Shown piece after piece: positions 17,971 through 30,361 of a stretch of 37,602 bases of DNA. Positions within the stretch are counted from its first letter, which is position 1, and every line of letters begins with the position of its first letter. The position numbers were made by a program, and so were the translations under genes. Under the pieces are notes generated by a model. That model saw nothing but the letters and a program-made list of their open reading frames with translations, ran no database searches and was not told where the DNA came from. Origin of the DNA: Acanthaster planci. Taxonomy: Eukaryota; Echinodermata; Asteroidea; Valvatida; Acanthasteridae. The DNA lies in NCBI RefSeq assembly GCF_001949145.1, contig NW_019091355.1:5170094-5207695 (forward strand). The letters run 5' to 3'.

Positions 17971-20692
17971 CAACTCTTGTGATCTCTAGCTGTGCTCCAT
18001 GGGCAGATGTGGGTTGTTTAGTGGCTGCCCGAGGCACATTACAGTGTATGTGGCTTTGGCTTGACCACGCTGTGGTTTAGTCTTTTGCTGCACGGGACAT
18101 CTGAACATAATAGCCTGAAATCTATACAGTGCGAATGAATGACTTGTTATTAATACTATGTTGTCTCGAAGCTTATAATGTGAAGACTTTTGATGACAGA
18201 TTTCAAAGTCTAATGTATTTTCTTTATCTTTGGAAGAGCAGATTGACAAGAACTACACTTGAAAGTTTGATGTTTGAAGTCAATTCATGATTCATGTGCT
18301 TGGAGGAACTCAGTTTATATGTCAAGAGCTGCTGGCACGGTACACTTGTTCAGAGAAGACGTCATTAGCCCAAAAAAAGGTCAGGATGCTTATGTTGTAC
18401 ATGTCCATGTGTGGTGCATGTGATTGATTCCTGTGTGGTTTTCACTTAGGCAAGCTAATTCCGCGTGACATTTCTGCCTAGCCGTTTGGAATGGATTCCG
18501 TACACCCGCAGGAAATTACAAACCGGGATGTGATGGGAAATCCTGCACGTTTAAAATGGGCATCAAATCCCAGTCAACATCAGAAGAACTTTGTAACCCG
18601 AGTAACCATGGTGAACAGTACACGTACCTGGACACACCCATTACCATGACCTTTGACACAGCAGCAAAAAATACAATATACAGCAACAACAGCAGAGACA
18701 ATTTATACCTAGTGTTGGTAAAAAAAAAATACACGCCAGTTAGTTTCAATAAATCCACACGACACAGATGGAAAATATTAATTCCTGGGGGAAAAAAAGG
18801 AAAGCACAGATGAAAATAAGAAGAAAATAAGAGAAATGTCATGTTGAATGCAGTATGTCATCTGCCACCGGGCATTTTTGCCAATAATGGCATCATTTCA
18901 ATCATACATCGACTTTTGAGCTCAGCGAGATCTCCTTCAAAAACCTCCTGAAGAGAGATCTCTCCAGGATGAAGTTGATTCATGATGTCAGAGCGCAAAG
19001 CGGCCCCTTGGGAGACAAGAGAAGACGCCAAGATAAAAAAGAATAATAATCTTCTCAAGATGCGCGCCTGAGATTGGGAAGATCTTGAGAGGAAAGACCG
19101 GAGAGAAATCTTGCGGATGAATTCCCCGGGAAGTTGATTGGTATATATCTTGTTGATCTGGCTACGGGGCAGCGATATGTTGGGTGCAAAAAACGTCCAT
19201 GTCTGATCCAAAGGCCATTTCCCGTTGTTTCACAGCGATGTGAAGAAAATTTCAGACATAAATCCATCACGGTAAAAATCGTGAGGATTTTTGGCCACCA
19301 CTCCTGTATGCAATAGGTTTCTCACTGCATCCTCAAACACAGTTGATGCTTCTTGTACCACTTCGTACTAGAACCTTTCCAGTCCAAACTCATTCAATAA
19401 AAGTCACAGATAAAACATTCATTCTTTGGAACAAGCCTCTCTGTCTGACTATGTTACACTCCTGAGCACACAGCTGACCCACAAGTACATGTAAGCCAGA
19501 CGATGTGCTTTTTATCAGGCCAAGGATATACTCTTGCACCTTGTGGTTATATCGAGGAAGTAAATGTTTTCCATTTGCGTGAGCATCAAGAGTAACACAA
19601 CGTGATCCTCCATCAGGCAAAATCTGACAACCATCGGAGAACAGTCAGTAAACCACAAGGTTTTTCACAATTTAGCCTACTATTTAAACATACTGATGTG
19701 CACGTGCCGCTAAGTGTTGAAACTGACATCTGACCCTTTACTTTTTTGTGACTAAGATCAAAAAGCACCTTGAGTTTTAGGACAGATGTCCAGCTGCACA
19801 CATGAACGTCAAATCTCTAATGGGAAAAGCGAATGAGAACTTGCACATTGGAAAGTAACTGAAATTGTGAACATTTACAGTGTACATTCTGCCATTCCTT
19901 CTCGGAGGCAGGTGGAAATTTCTGGAGACATACATGTACATGTATGAACTCAAGTGATCAAAACTTCCATTTAGTGACGAATTCTATCAGACGTACTCAT
20001 ATTTCCAATTTAGGCTACAGCTCCTTTCGCAGGTGTTTTCTAAGTCCTCATATCTTGAACGTGTAGGTTATTTATACAAATGTCATTCTGGCTTTCATTA
20101 TACTGGTACTTTGTGAGGAGCAATTTCATAAACTCTTGACAGCACATGGACATGTCCCTATTGGCGGTGAGTTGGAAGAGTACACGTACCTTTTCCATTT
20201 CTGAAGACTGGGAGTATAGTGTATGAAATGGGAACATGCACAGTACGTACACTGTACATACATGCACTCTACGTGTACATGAATGCTTCCACAGAGTGGT
20301 GTTTTGCTATGCCACTGAGGAAAGGGCACTGCATTTCCTATTGTTTCTGCGATGTAACAATCTCCCATAGACGAAGCACAGGCACTTACCATTGAGGACA
20401 ACACACTGACTACCACTGAAGAAGGAAACACCTGTCTTATTTACCATTTCGAGATATTTTCTTTTGGTGTCAGGGGATTGGAGGAACTCATCCAAGTGCG
20501 TAAATGTTATGAATGCAATTTTGGACATCCCGTTATCCTCCTTTGGTTTGGTCTTCAACTTTTTTCAAAGGAATCCCATTGGACTTGTACACAAGTTTTC
20601 CAATAAGGGAACCCCCACATATTCAATCCTGGACTGACCGTCCTCTGCCATTGTCCAATTAATGTCCTCTGTGAATAGAGGAGCAAACTCAC

Positions 20693-20885
20693 TGTGTATG
20701 TACTGCACCACGTCCTGAGTCAGCCCATGCCGGGAGATGGTAGTCAGCACCTCGGCGGCCCCCTTCCTCCAGGGGCTGTTGTGAGGGGGACACCAGCTGG
20801 TGATAGCGCTGAAGAGGAGGGTCAAGTCGTCCTTCTTGGCCAGCTCGTCAGCCGGGCCTGGGTAGTTGCAGAGTTTGACGAGGAG
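20693..20885 (-). CDS. WDFY3: WDFY3 exon C
   Basis: 193 bp. The acceptor is GCACTCAG before 20885 and the donor CACA|GTGAGT is at 20693. It enters in phase 0 and leaves one base (A). It encodes LLVKLCNYPGPADELAKKDD, then LTLLFSAITSWCPPHNSPWR, then KGAAEVLTTISRHGLTQDVV and QYIH. The vertebrate counterpart reads ILVKLCSF..AEELAQKDDL and SAITSWCPPYNLPWRKSA. This is one of the best conserved pieces of the solenoid. Confidence 0.96.
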
Positions 20886-23800
20886 CTGAGTGCAAAACAA
20901 AAGAATAATGCAAACAATATCATTAAAGCATTTGTTAAGTGCACAATATCTGACAGCATCTGTCAGACAAGGGTGCTGATAAATTATCATTATCCTTATT
21001 TGGCTCACAACACCTGAGCATTCCTAAGACCGTCTCAGCTCCAAGGCAGGTATGCTAGCCCCGATGTTGCCATTTCAGGCACAATTTGACAAAAAGCAAA
21101 ACATAATAACCATATCTGCCCTGGCAGGTAGTGCCCACTTACTCCTTGGTGAAGAGAAGCGCGCAAGGGTCAAATGACCTGCCCAATGTCACAGCATGTA
21201 ACTCGCTGCTATGATTCCAATCCCTAACCCCCGTGACCAGAAGCTATAAACCCTAACGCCAGGCCAGCACTTCAAGCTTTCCAAGTCTCTGACCCCGGTT
21301 TGATTTCCACCCATTGCAGCATTAGCTCTACGATCCCTCTCTAATTCTGCGAGTTTCCCAGACACCCATCTTGTTTCATCTTCTCTTTTTTCCTACTTAA
21401 ATGAGAATGTTTTAATCCTCTTTCCCTCAGTAGGTTATTTCTAGCCTTCGGAGCTCCGGCGCAATTGCCCCAAGATGATAAAAAATCCTTCACACCACAA
21501 AATGAACTGAATCAAAACAGGAATCTTCAGCCATATCAAGCTGGCTGCATGATGCACTTGAAATCTGTGGATGTCCAGGGGCTTGGCAAGGTGACTCACT
21601 CTCGCAAAATGAAAGTTGGGCTGTCTTTTCACTCATCTGACTCATCACACCACCGAACGATTGAGGCTGTCAATTAACTTAAAGTTCGCTTGATACGAAA
21701 CTTCCATTTTCATTCTCTCGTGAATCTCAATTCTGATTGTTTCTAGTGTATTGTTTGTGCAGGCATGTGACAGAACAGTCAGAAAACAGAGGAAATTCCA
21801 AGCTGGAGAAGACATAGCACAATTTGTTTTTATTCGGTAATGGCATACAATGGAAGGAACAAACAAGGAAATCGTCTGGAAAAAAAAAGTTTCATGTCCG
21901 AGAGCCCCTTACTTTCGTTAAATTATTTTTACAGCCCTGTTTGGGGAATTTGAGTTACATGTACATATATGTACTTTCCAGATTTTGAGTTTTTTCCACG
22001 ACTTGTATAAAATCAATATACATGTACATGTACATACATGTATGCCTCCAGTATACATCATCGCTATACTGAATAAAAAAGTGACATTCATGCCATTGTG
22101 TGAGAGCAGGTTAACTACATAAAATTTATTTGAGGTCCTATGTTTGTGCCAATTACTTATACACTCCTCTGGGACATGGGAAACAGTTTGCCATTAAATT
22201 TGTAAGAATAATATAAAAAGGGGAATCACGTTTTCAGATGCGACAAAGTGTCTGATTAGAACGTATGCTATGTGCCAGTCAGATCACTGTACATCAAATG
22301 TTGTGCCAAAATGCAACTTTTGTGATGGCTGACTTGAAGGTACATTTGCAGCAGTCCTCTGACAAAATTACTGTTGCCCAGCACGCTTGGTTCAGAGATA
22401 GTTATGGGCCTAAGCTCCCTGTGAAATAATTCTTTTAGGCAGACCATCATTTTGAAGAAAGCAATGATAGGCCATCCCAAAGATGTGTCTAAAGATGCAT
22501 TTTTGGAAATCGCTGTCAGTGGTTGGTTTCTGATTCGGAAAAGTGTGCAGAAGCACTGGCTTGACTCACGTCGTGCATGATTCCTATAATTCATGTACAC
22601 AGCATTAGGCAGCAAGTACCGGTTGCTGCAATCGGGTCAATAAGAATGTGTCCCAGACGCTCAATTTGGGCTCTATTCAAAGCATAACTCTACAACTTTG
22701 GATTTGAAAATAAGATCCAAGAATATTGTTTTTCCAAGAATATACAGCATTCACTGAACTTAAACTTCACAGGGTTAGTTGTAAGTCACTTTTTAAGGTT
22801 TTGAGCGCCTGTGTAGCCTCAAACGAATGATGGGCCTCACCTTTAACCTACCAGTACATACATATCTATACACGTACATGTACATGTGATCAAATTGTTT
22901 GCAAACTGGTTAATTCCAATCAATTCATGGATGTAGTTGTCCATTACTCCAGCCAAGAATACCGATTACCAGAAAATTGTCAATGACAGCGACACAGCGG
23001 TTCCAAGTACACACGTACTGTACATGCACAATGTACAGATGTACTTGGTACGGTATGTTTAATGTATGCAGAGGAAAAGCACAGTTCTTTAAGCTGCATG
23101 CGTGGTATCGCAAGACAGACGAATACACATTCTCTGAATGTGAACATAAACAGCAGTGAAGGTTTCAATATTGCTCACAAACTTTTACAAGTAAACTGAG
23201 TTTGTTTTATTTTCGCATCTTCTTTAACCTTTGTCATTCCTAATGCTGTCAGGGATCTACATACAGGTATCTGTCCTTGCTAGTGCCCTCAAGACCACAA
23301 CTGCCAGACTACAGTGGGACTGAGACCTTTGATGTCTCCACTGCTGGTGGTAACGTACACGTACAAGTACAGGTACTGTATCTACATGTGCTACATGTAT
23401 TATTCCAGATTTTAAACTTGATCAGGCCACTTCAAGTGACCGTGTTTTTTACTCAACTGAGCCAAAGTTGCAGAAAACAGAGGGGCATCACAAACACATA
23501 CTCAGAAGCCACAACAGACTGTATGCAAGGGGAAGTTCAGAAATGTACAGAATTGAAAGTAAAGCAAAATGAACACTGGGTTTGAATGATGAGGAAGAAC
23601 TGTCATGTCCCCCATTTGAACTTTCACTTCCAATGATGAAACACTAGTGAACTGTACCTACATTTAATACATACTAGGGAGATATCCCCAGGTATGGGAC
23701 AACTTCCAGGAATCCCACAACCATTTACATTAAAACTGTCATCAGCACCGGCAACTGGCCAGAGTCGAGTGACAAAGCAATGATTGACTTACATATTTTA

Positions 23801-23891
23801 ATAAATCAGTCTCCTGATTGTTCAAATCACACTCACAGATTTACAGATACAGCTCATTCTTCCAAAAAACTATTCCACAAATGCCACCCAC
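20886..23891 (-). other. Intron between exons B and C, 3.0 kb
   Basis: GT donor at 23891, AG acceptor at 20886. It holds a MIR/L2-like repeat tail at about 21130-21250 and TACATGTA-rich spots at 21956-22045, 22855-22890, 23005-23060 and 23350-23400. No exon-like or ORF-like signature was recognised in the rest. Confidence 0.8.
21130..21250 (+). repeat. MIR/L2-like repeat tail
   Basis: TGACCTGCCCAATGTCACAG at 21175-21194 followed by a GATTCCAATCCC-like segment resembles the shared 3' tail of MIR/L2 elements (TTGCCCAAGGTCACACAGC...GGATTCGAACCC). The match is by eye only and the element is old and diverged. Confidence 0.4.
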
Positions 23892-24193
23892 CTGCACGAC
23901 ATATTTGTGGAGCAGCTCCCTCCTCTTGGCAGGGGTGATTGTCTCTCCTGAGCTCTCCTCCTTCCTCATCCCCTCGCCACCCCCCTCGTTCTTCATGGAG
24001 ATCTCCGGCAGGTCAAAGAAGAGGTAGAGACACTTGACCAGGGTGGAGGGCAGGGCCGCCATCATCATGGTGTTGACGATGCTCTGGCCGCCGCCCGCCA
24101 GCAGGTTGAGGGTGGACAGCAGCATCCAGCCGTTGCTGCTCTCGGCCGTGGACTTGATCTCCAGGTACTCGGCGATGGAGCAGCTGGCCGCCT
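23892..24193 (-). CDS. WDFY3: WDFY3 exon B
   Basis: 302 bp. The acceptor is CCCCCAG before 24193 and the donor GTGCAG|GTGGGT is at 23892. It completes the split codon (G|AG, Glu) and ends in phase 0. The product begins EAASCSIAEYLEI, then SSNGWMLLSTLNLLAGGGQ, then PSTLVKCLYLFFDLPE. It ends with an acidic, glycine-rich insert followed by KRRELLHKYVVQ. Human WDFY3 has GWMLLTTINLLASSGQ and PSTLVKCLYLFFDLP at the same place. The insert GGGEGMRKEESSGET is longer than I recall for vertebrates and is probably a surface loop between solenoid helices. Confidence 0.95.
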
Positions 24194-25682
24194 CTGGGGG
24201 TCGAGAGGGAATCAAAGCAGGGATTACTTAATTAGATCCTGTTAGAACTTTCCGAAGTCCTCAAAAGTGGAGAAAATGGGAGGACTGAGGTTGTATAGGG
24301 AAAAAAATATCAGGCTGATTTCAAAGGATGTATTGTATCCAGGTCTTGGGCTAAACGCTGTGTTGCTCAGCCATGCATGAGGTGAAGGCCTAATGTAGAT
24401 TACAGTGGACACCATTCACATTGCTCCATTCCCAATGCCTTAACAATACTACCGGCGGGAAGAGGATTTCAAAGAATTACCGCGGTCATCCCTCCAAGGG
24501 ACACATCTTTTAATGGAGGAACGGGACTGCATCGGTTTCACAGGCAGTGGGAGGATTTAGCAGGATCCAGGTTGCATCCTAGCAAAAAAGACTGAGGGAG
24601 TTTGGATCGAAAGACTTGCTGAAACTCCAGGCACAATTGAGAGCTGACGGTTGACGTCAAACTGTCGCTGACTTTGCACAGTGGATTTGATCTGTCTGAA
24701 CCTCTCTAGCTGTTCTGAGAGTTTGGGCAACTACGAAAGTCTAGGGATGAAGAGGGGCTCGAGAGGTGTTGAAATGATTACACGAATGTGGATGTACACA
24801 TTCGTTCAAGTATCTTTTTTTTTTAACTCCCAGCACAAACTGGGAGCTTAGTCCTGACTTTCCAGTGCAAAATCTGAACATCGTGTTGATTATTAGCTAT
24901 CGGATTATCGGCTGCCCTAAGCTGTGAATTTTGATCAGTCTTAATTTGCTTGGGGCAAAACTCCTAATACACATGTATGGGACAAAACAGAAACAGGACA
25001 CTACAAACCTAGAGAGGAATTAACAAGATTCTAAAGACGAAAAGGAATAGCAATGATTTGTGATTCCCATTTTAAATATTACTCTCATGTGACAGTAGAT
25101 TTTGTGTTTCAATAACCGTGTACATGTACATAATGTACATTGAAGGTGTTAATATTCATGATGAATGCATTTAAACTGACAGGCTTCAACCTTATATCTC
25201 CCACATGTGGATCCACCAAAAATCAAACAACTGTTTGCGAGTGAAAATGCTCAATCCGGAACTAGACAAGCCACTGTTACGACATTGGGCTTATACATGT
25301 ATGCACTTGTAAAGAATCAATTTTTTTGATTTTTTTTTTCAATTTCTGGTAGTTTTTTTGAAGAAACCAATATTCAAGACTCTGTGAGGTAGAAATTTTA
25401 ATATAAATGCCTGCTGCATGTTTGGATGACATTTAGATGCAGACGGCTCAGACAGAATCTATGTAAAGTGAATAATCACTCCAAGGTTTTGGGCTGGCCT
25501 ATGTTATGTACTGGTAGGCTCGCTACATGTACAGTCAGGCATCACGTCTCCAGATGGATATGTACCCAACCAACACAGGAGTTTGCATAATACCACCATT
25601 ATCGGGATCGCATGTCCTTTTCTGAGAGGGTTTTGTATAAATGTTCAATAATATTTCCCCGTGGGATAAGGAATGTGGATAC

Positions 25683-25910
25683 TGCACTTTACGTACCGGT
25701 ACATGTGCAAATGTACGTGTTCATGTGTGTGTGCATGTGAAAAGAGTATCCATCTTTCAAACCTCACATGTACATGTATACAGGTACATGTACATGTAGT
25801 TTCCCCGAGTATATTTCCACAGTGGAGGTCAAGGTAAATGTAAACATGTGTAACGGTGCAGGTAGACTAGATGTAATGGTGTACATGTATGTGCACATGT
25901 ACATGCAGCA
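25683..25910. repeat. Cluster of GTACATGTAC/TACCGGTA palindromes
   Basis: Dense alternation of TACATGTA, CATGTACATG, GTACCGGTAC and TGCATGTG words. This is low-complexity, self-complementary DNA rather than a clean tandem repeat. Confidence 0.7.
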
Positions 25911-26012
25911 ATCAGAACATCTCCATCAATCCCACACACATGTTAATGTTAATCACACGCTCGGCCCTGTCTTCCTGTAATATTCCCACATTCTGAGACT
26001 TGTTCTGATGTG

Positions 26013-26254
26013 GGCAATTCCAGAAATCGGGGGTCCAAAAGTGTGACATTTTCGTGTCCCTGTTAATCTGACCTTTGTTATATGACATGGAAATATCACC
26101 AGAATTGATTTCAAACTATTACTATTTGTTTGGCAGGTAATTTGCATTAATTCATCACTCTTGGAAATTCGAAAATGTGTTCTGAACTTACAAAATTAAA
26201 TATCAGGTGTGAGAGGGACACACAATAAATGGACCCCTGATTTCTGGAATTACC
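26013..26254 (+). mobile_element. Inverted-repeat MITE, copy 1
   Basis: 242 bp with terminal inverted repeats of ~24 bp: the left starts GGCAATTCCAGAAATCGGGG and the right, complemented, starts GGTAATTCCAGAAATCAGGG. Imperfect inverted similarity extends further inward through GTGTCC. A second copy lies at 29029-29263 in the opposite orientation, about 85% alike by eye. No ORF; target duplication not evident. Confidence 0.85.
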
Positions 26255-26521
26255 AATATTCAGGTTTTTGTCAGAGAAACAAAATTTTGGTACAGGCAAC
26301 ATTTTGATTACATGAAAAAGTACACATTTATAACTTTCTCTTGATGGAACTTGTTGGTTTTTCTTTTTGGATCAAGAAGGAAAAACCTGAAAGCCTTACA
26401 AATATTGCATTTAAATTGATTAAGAATTAAATTAGCCAGCCTTTACTGGTGATATGTAAATCAAACTAGAACAAAATACTGTAAGATGAAGCTATTTCTG
26501 GGCTTAGACAAGATTTATATA

Positions 26522-26695
26522 ACGGGTTTTGCCCTTACCCAACATATATATTGATAAACACTGTATGCTCAGTGCATTTCCGAGAGCTTGCGAAAAATTT
26601 CACAAGCTTACTCGGGTGGGACTCGAACCCACGACCTCCTGCTTACTAGTGCAGACGTCTTAACCGCTCGACCATCGAGCTTGCTGTGGTCAGCT
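26522..26695 (-). repeat. tRNA-derived SINE, family 1, copy 2 (better preserved)
   Basis: Minus strand head at 26683-26610: A-box TGGTCGAGCGG, then GTTAAGACGTCTGCACTAGT, then B-box GGGTTCGAGTCCC (26630-26618). The body forms a hairpin around CGAAAAATTTC (26591-26601) and ends near GGGTTTTGCCC at 26524. It is close enough to a tRNA for Pol III promotion, but acceptor-stem pairing is incomplete. Confidence 0.7.
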
Positions 26696-27219
26696 GGCCG
26701 GTCCCAATCATGTCTAAGCAGCGGGTACTATTAGACGAGATTGTTAAGCTGGTATGTTTTATCAGTTGCTACACCTCATAAATACTCATGAGCAAATCGG
26801 CGTGCGTCATTGGCCGATTCCACCTCGCGTCTGGGAAGTAGAAATGATACGCAACCAGGTGACATCATAGCGGTGAGTATCCACCTCGCTGCCATGCGGT
26901 AGTTTTTTCTGGTAGTATAAAAAAATCCCTCTGGAAACTGCCGCGTAAATATGTGGTCTGTGTCATGTAATCTTTACGGAACCATTCTTGTGTTGTATCC
27001 CAATAGCTATTTCAGTAAAGACCCAAAACGTATGTAAGCACCAGACTATTGAAGCCCTGTTTCTGCACATATCCGCACTCCACTATCATAACATGGAAAT
27101 TCAGCAGCTGAGAAACAACAATGGCGTCTGTGAGTACAAGTAACGTGAGATTTCTGTTTGAATATTTATGAAATGTAGTAAAACAAATACAGCATGGTTT
27201 ATTTCGGGAAAATTGTGGC

Positions 27220-27300
27220 AATTACTGGTCCCCTTGACTACCTCCCTCCGCTTCGTGTCGGGAGGTAGTCAAGCTGACCTACACCTCGGGATCAGTAATT
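27220..27300. repeat. Double nested inverted repeat
   Basis: Inner arms 27233-27246 (CTTGACTACCTCCC) and 27260-27273 are perfectly complementary (14 bp, 13-base loop). Outer arms 27220-27232 (AATTACTGGTCCC) and 27288-27300 match at 12 of 13. This is probably a foldback transposon remnant. It would fold as a stem with an internal loop in the pre-mRNA. Confidence 0.75.
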
Positions 27301-27412
27301 CCTATTACTTCCCTTGCATACGTGTAGATACGGGTATGTAGCACATGTGTACATGTAAGTATGTAGCATGGTTTTGGATGTTCCACCGGCATCAGGATGA
27401 GTAAATGTTTAA

Positions 27413-27873
27413 TTAACCACTTCGGGCCGGGGACATTTATAAATGTAGATTCTGCTAGGCCGGATTATTTTTCATTTCTTTCTGTTTTCAAAATTCTTTA
27501 ATAATTCATATCTTCATTTACTGGTCACTTACACCCACATGAATGACTGTCTGGTGGCTGCTCTGATCTAACAGACAACATCTATTGACACCGGAGTATT
27601 TCAGCCAGGCCTGCCGCCTGGTAAAAAGAGCCTAGATTGTGCGGTGTTACATAAGTTTCTTTTGTTCCTGAAACTGGCACAGTGCTGTGCTGACATCTTT
27701 TCAATAGGGACCAGATTAGAGTGCAGCGGTACTGTATGGCTCATCACTGCAGCAGTGGAGTGCTTTTATCCCCGGTTGTAATCTGCCCGCACTGAATACC
27801 ACACACCGGGCACCCGGCTGTGCATATAACGAATATGTGTCCAAAACTGGGCTCCCCGGTAGCAAGTGGTTAA
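27413..27873. mobile_element. TTAA-flanked element (piggyBac-type MITE)
   Basis: 461 bp bounded by TTAA at 27413-27416 and 27870-27873. The left end reads CCACTTCGGGCCGGGG after TTAA. The right end, complemented, reads CCACTTGCTACCGGGG, an imperfect ~16 bp inverted repeat. The ends differ from those of the element at 16720, so this is a second family. The body has no ORF. Confidence 0.7.
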
Positions 27874-29028
27874 CTAATGACTACTGAACATCATCCAACT
27901 CCCAAAAACATACACACAACATAAACAGTTACTCCAGCAACGAACAACGAGCAGGATGCCAGCACAGGGTAGAACAGCTCGGTTTGGTACAGGGTTCCAG
28001 AAATTGAAGGTTCGAATCCAAATCCTGTCAACTTTCCCTGTTCAACTGAAGTATGGCCACAGTTGGCACAGCAGCAGTGCAGGCTTCTGATGGTCACAGG
28101 TTTAAATCCAAATTCAATTTTCTTTGAAAGTGCTGATTGACAACATATAATTATGCATGTATGTACCGGTATTGCATCTCCCCCACCCCTCCTGTGGTCC
28201 AACCTTTACCTAAAAAAGGAGCTAATTTTTCATAAAAATAACCCCAGGGTGCTAAAACTCTGCTAAGATTAAGGGGATTGAAGGCACTGTGGTGTATGTA
28301 AAACAGCAAGCAGACTGCGAGTACTGTGAAATGACTGGAAAGACCGAGGGCGCCAATGTAGTTGGAAGATCTATGTCAATATCTCCCAGCTGCAAGAACA
28401 ATTCCAATCAAGGTGTGAGCAATCGTCACATTCATGTCGTCATATCATACGCACGCTGTGCAATTTTTATGCAACACAAAGGAGGATCGGGGGTCATGTT
28501 CGCAATATTTCCACACTGGTTGTAAATTTTTATGAACACTCTAAAGCCTGTTCTGGTTATTCAAGCCGGCCATAAACGGAGCGAGACCATGGGGCAATTT
28601 CTGTTTCAGTTCCTGTGTATGGACAAAAACTGATGTACCTGGCTCATTCCTTTTCATGTACAATCGGTCGTTTTCATTCCAATTAAAGCCCATGTGGTGA
28701 TTCAAACGTAAAAGTTAAACTGCCTTGAAGTGTTCTACAAACAGAATTTATAGCCACTGGTGAAACGCTGCTATAAATGTGAAGGTTACTGGATAAATCT
28801 ATTAATTTCAATATCAAATATTTTTTGGTTATTCAATGACTAATGAATGGCTGAGTTACATTTAACATGAGGAAGTGTGCGGTTTACTTGAAATGTGTAT
28901 TTTATCTGTGCACACAGCCAATTAAACAGGAGCTGTGGGTGCATTTTGTTCAAAGAATTTCTGAATAATTTGGTACATCAACGACTGAAAAAAACAAGTA
29001 AAAATGGAAGATTACGCATACATATGTG

Positions 29029-29263
29029 GGTAATTCCAGAAATTAGGGGTCCATTTTTTACTGTGTCCCTGTCACATCTGATGTAAGTTCAGAACACACC
29101 TAATTTCTAAGAGTGATGAATTAATGGAAATTACCTGCCAAACAAATAGTATTACAGGTAGTTTGAAATCAATTCCGGTGATATTTCCACGTCAAAGAAT
29201 AAAGGTCAGATGTAACAGGACACGAAAATGTCACACTTTTGGACTCTAATTTCCAGAATTACT
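29029..29263 (-). mobile_element. Inverted-repeat MITE, copy 2 (opposite orientation)
   Basis: 235 bp. The left end starts GGTAATTCCAGAAATTAGGG and the right, complemented, starts GTAATTCTGGAAATTAGAGT in matching form. Internal words GTTTGAAATCAATTC, CTGCCAAACAAATAGTA and AGAGTGATGAATTAATG are the complements of those in copy 1. Confidence 0.85.
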
Positions 29264-29719
29264 CAAGCATGTACAGGTAAGTACTTCCCATTTCTGTGAA
29301 ACAACTGCAGGCCTTTTTTTTTGTCATTTATTGGCGGATTCAATAGGACTTTGGGCCTGTTTCTTTTCTGCAGATCAATCTGATCGTGATCAGACGTTGG
29401 TTTACTGACACAGAACCTGCCTTATGGACGGCGCAAACCAGCCTTGGGACCACTGATCAAGATCCAGATTCCTGGTACCCATGACATACACTGTACCAAC
29501 ACCGTGGATCAGCAAAAACTTGTAGTTCTGAACTTTAAAAATTCAGACTTTGTAAATTGGATAAAGCCCCCGAACATAAACGCATACTTTACCAGGGAAA
29601 ACATGTAAACAGCGGAACAACGACATGAGCCAGACACAAAATGGATTGAGCGCCTTAAACTTTCTACATGCACATGCTCATGATTGAAGACATTTTGTTC
29701 CCATGTGAAGGTCAGTACA

Positions 29720-29751
29720 TACATGTAAATGTACATGTACATTTACATGTA
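29720..29751. repeat. Perfect 32-bp palindrome of TACATGTA words
   Basis: Both halves (TACATGTAAATGTACA and its complement) are perfectly self-complementary around GTACATGTAC. It is the longest perfect palindrome I found here. Confidence 0.85.
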
Positions 29752-30361
29752 CTGTAGTTGCAACCATCCATGGCCAGCCACCTGCACACTTGGTACATGT
29801 ACCGGTAGTATCTCTGCCAAAAGTCATCAGACATGGTGCACCTGTCAAATGTCCCCCTCCCCAACTGCTCCAGGTCTCATGTTGATGGTTGGTCACACTC
29901 TTCAAACCCCCAGAGAGGAAATTTTTGCCAAGGCTCCAAACATTTTGACCACTGGCATTCTAAATGGCAAGTCTACAGTGCACCTGATGTTGGGATTTCC
30001 TTTAATTCAAAGGTGACAATCCCCACATCTTGGGTGGAAGAGCCAAGGGAGAAGGAGAGGAGGACACTTGATAGATGCATGACAAAGCCCTTCAGGAAAG
30101 TCAGTCCAAGGCATAGACTTTCCAAGCCCTATTTAAAACTTTGAGTACATGTAGTTTAGCAGTCAGTGGTTAACTATGACTCATGTACGGCATGATACAC
30201 GTAACTGTCGATTACAAACAGGATACTACGAATGCTACCAGTAAGATATAAACCAACAGTGTTGATTCATTGCAACAAAACATATTCAATGCAATAATTG
30301 GTTAGCTGGCCACAACTGGCCACATATACTAATATGAATTTCTAAAAAATAGTCTGACTCA

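Larger units (their letters stand above)
16600..20692 (-). other. Intron between exons C and D, 4.1 kb
   Basis: GT donor at 20692, AG acceptor at 16600. It contains the nested inverted-repeat element at 16680-17220 and a tRNA-type SINE at 17808-17970. The stretch 18000-20690 shows no recognisable gene. A purine-rich segment at 18900-19120 opens a 117-codon minus-strand frame (19211-18858) that resembles nothing I know and has a low-complexity look. Position 19960-20290 is mildly rich in TACATGTA-type words. Confidence 0.8.

Noticed and set aside
18858-19211. 117-codon minus-strand ORF as a gene
   Set aside because: No family resemblance, purine-rich repetitive composition, lies in a WDFY3 intron, no start or splice context.
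24786-24850. Two small hairpins (ACGAATGTG/CACATTCGT and CTCCCAG/CTGGGAG) side by side
   Set aside because: Short stems separated by a T-run, within chance expectation for AT-rich intron; no copies noticed.
26610-26683. A functional tRNA gene on the minus strand
   Set aside because: The boxes are good, but the acceptor stem pairs poorly and the flanking body is shared with 2528-2700, so it is a SINE.
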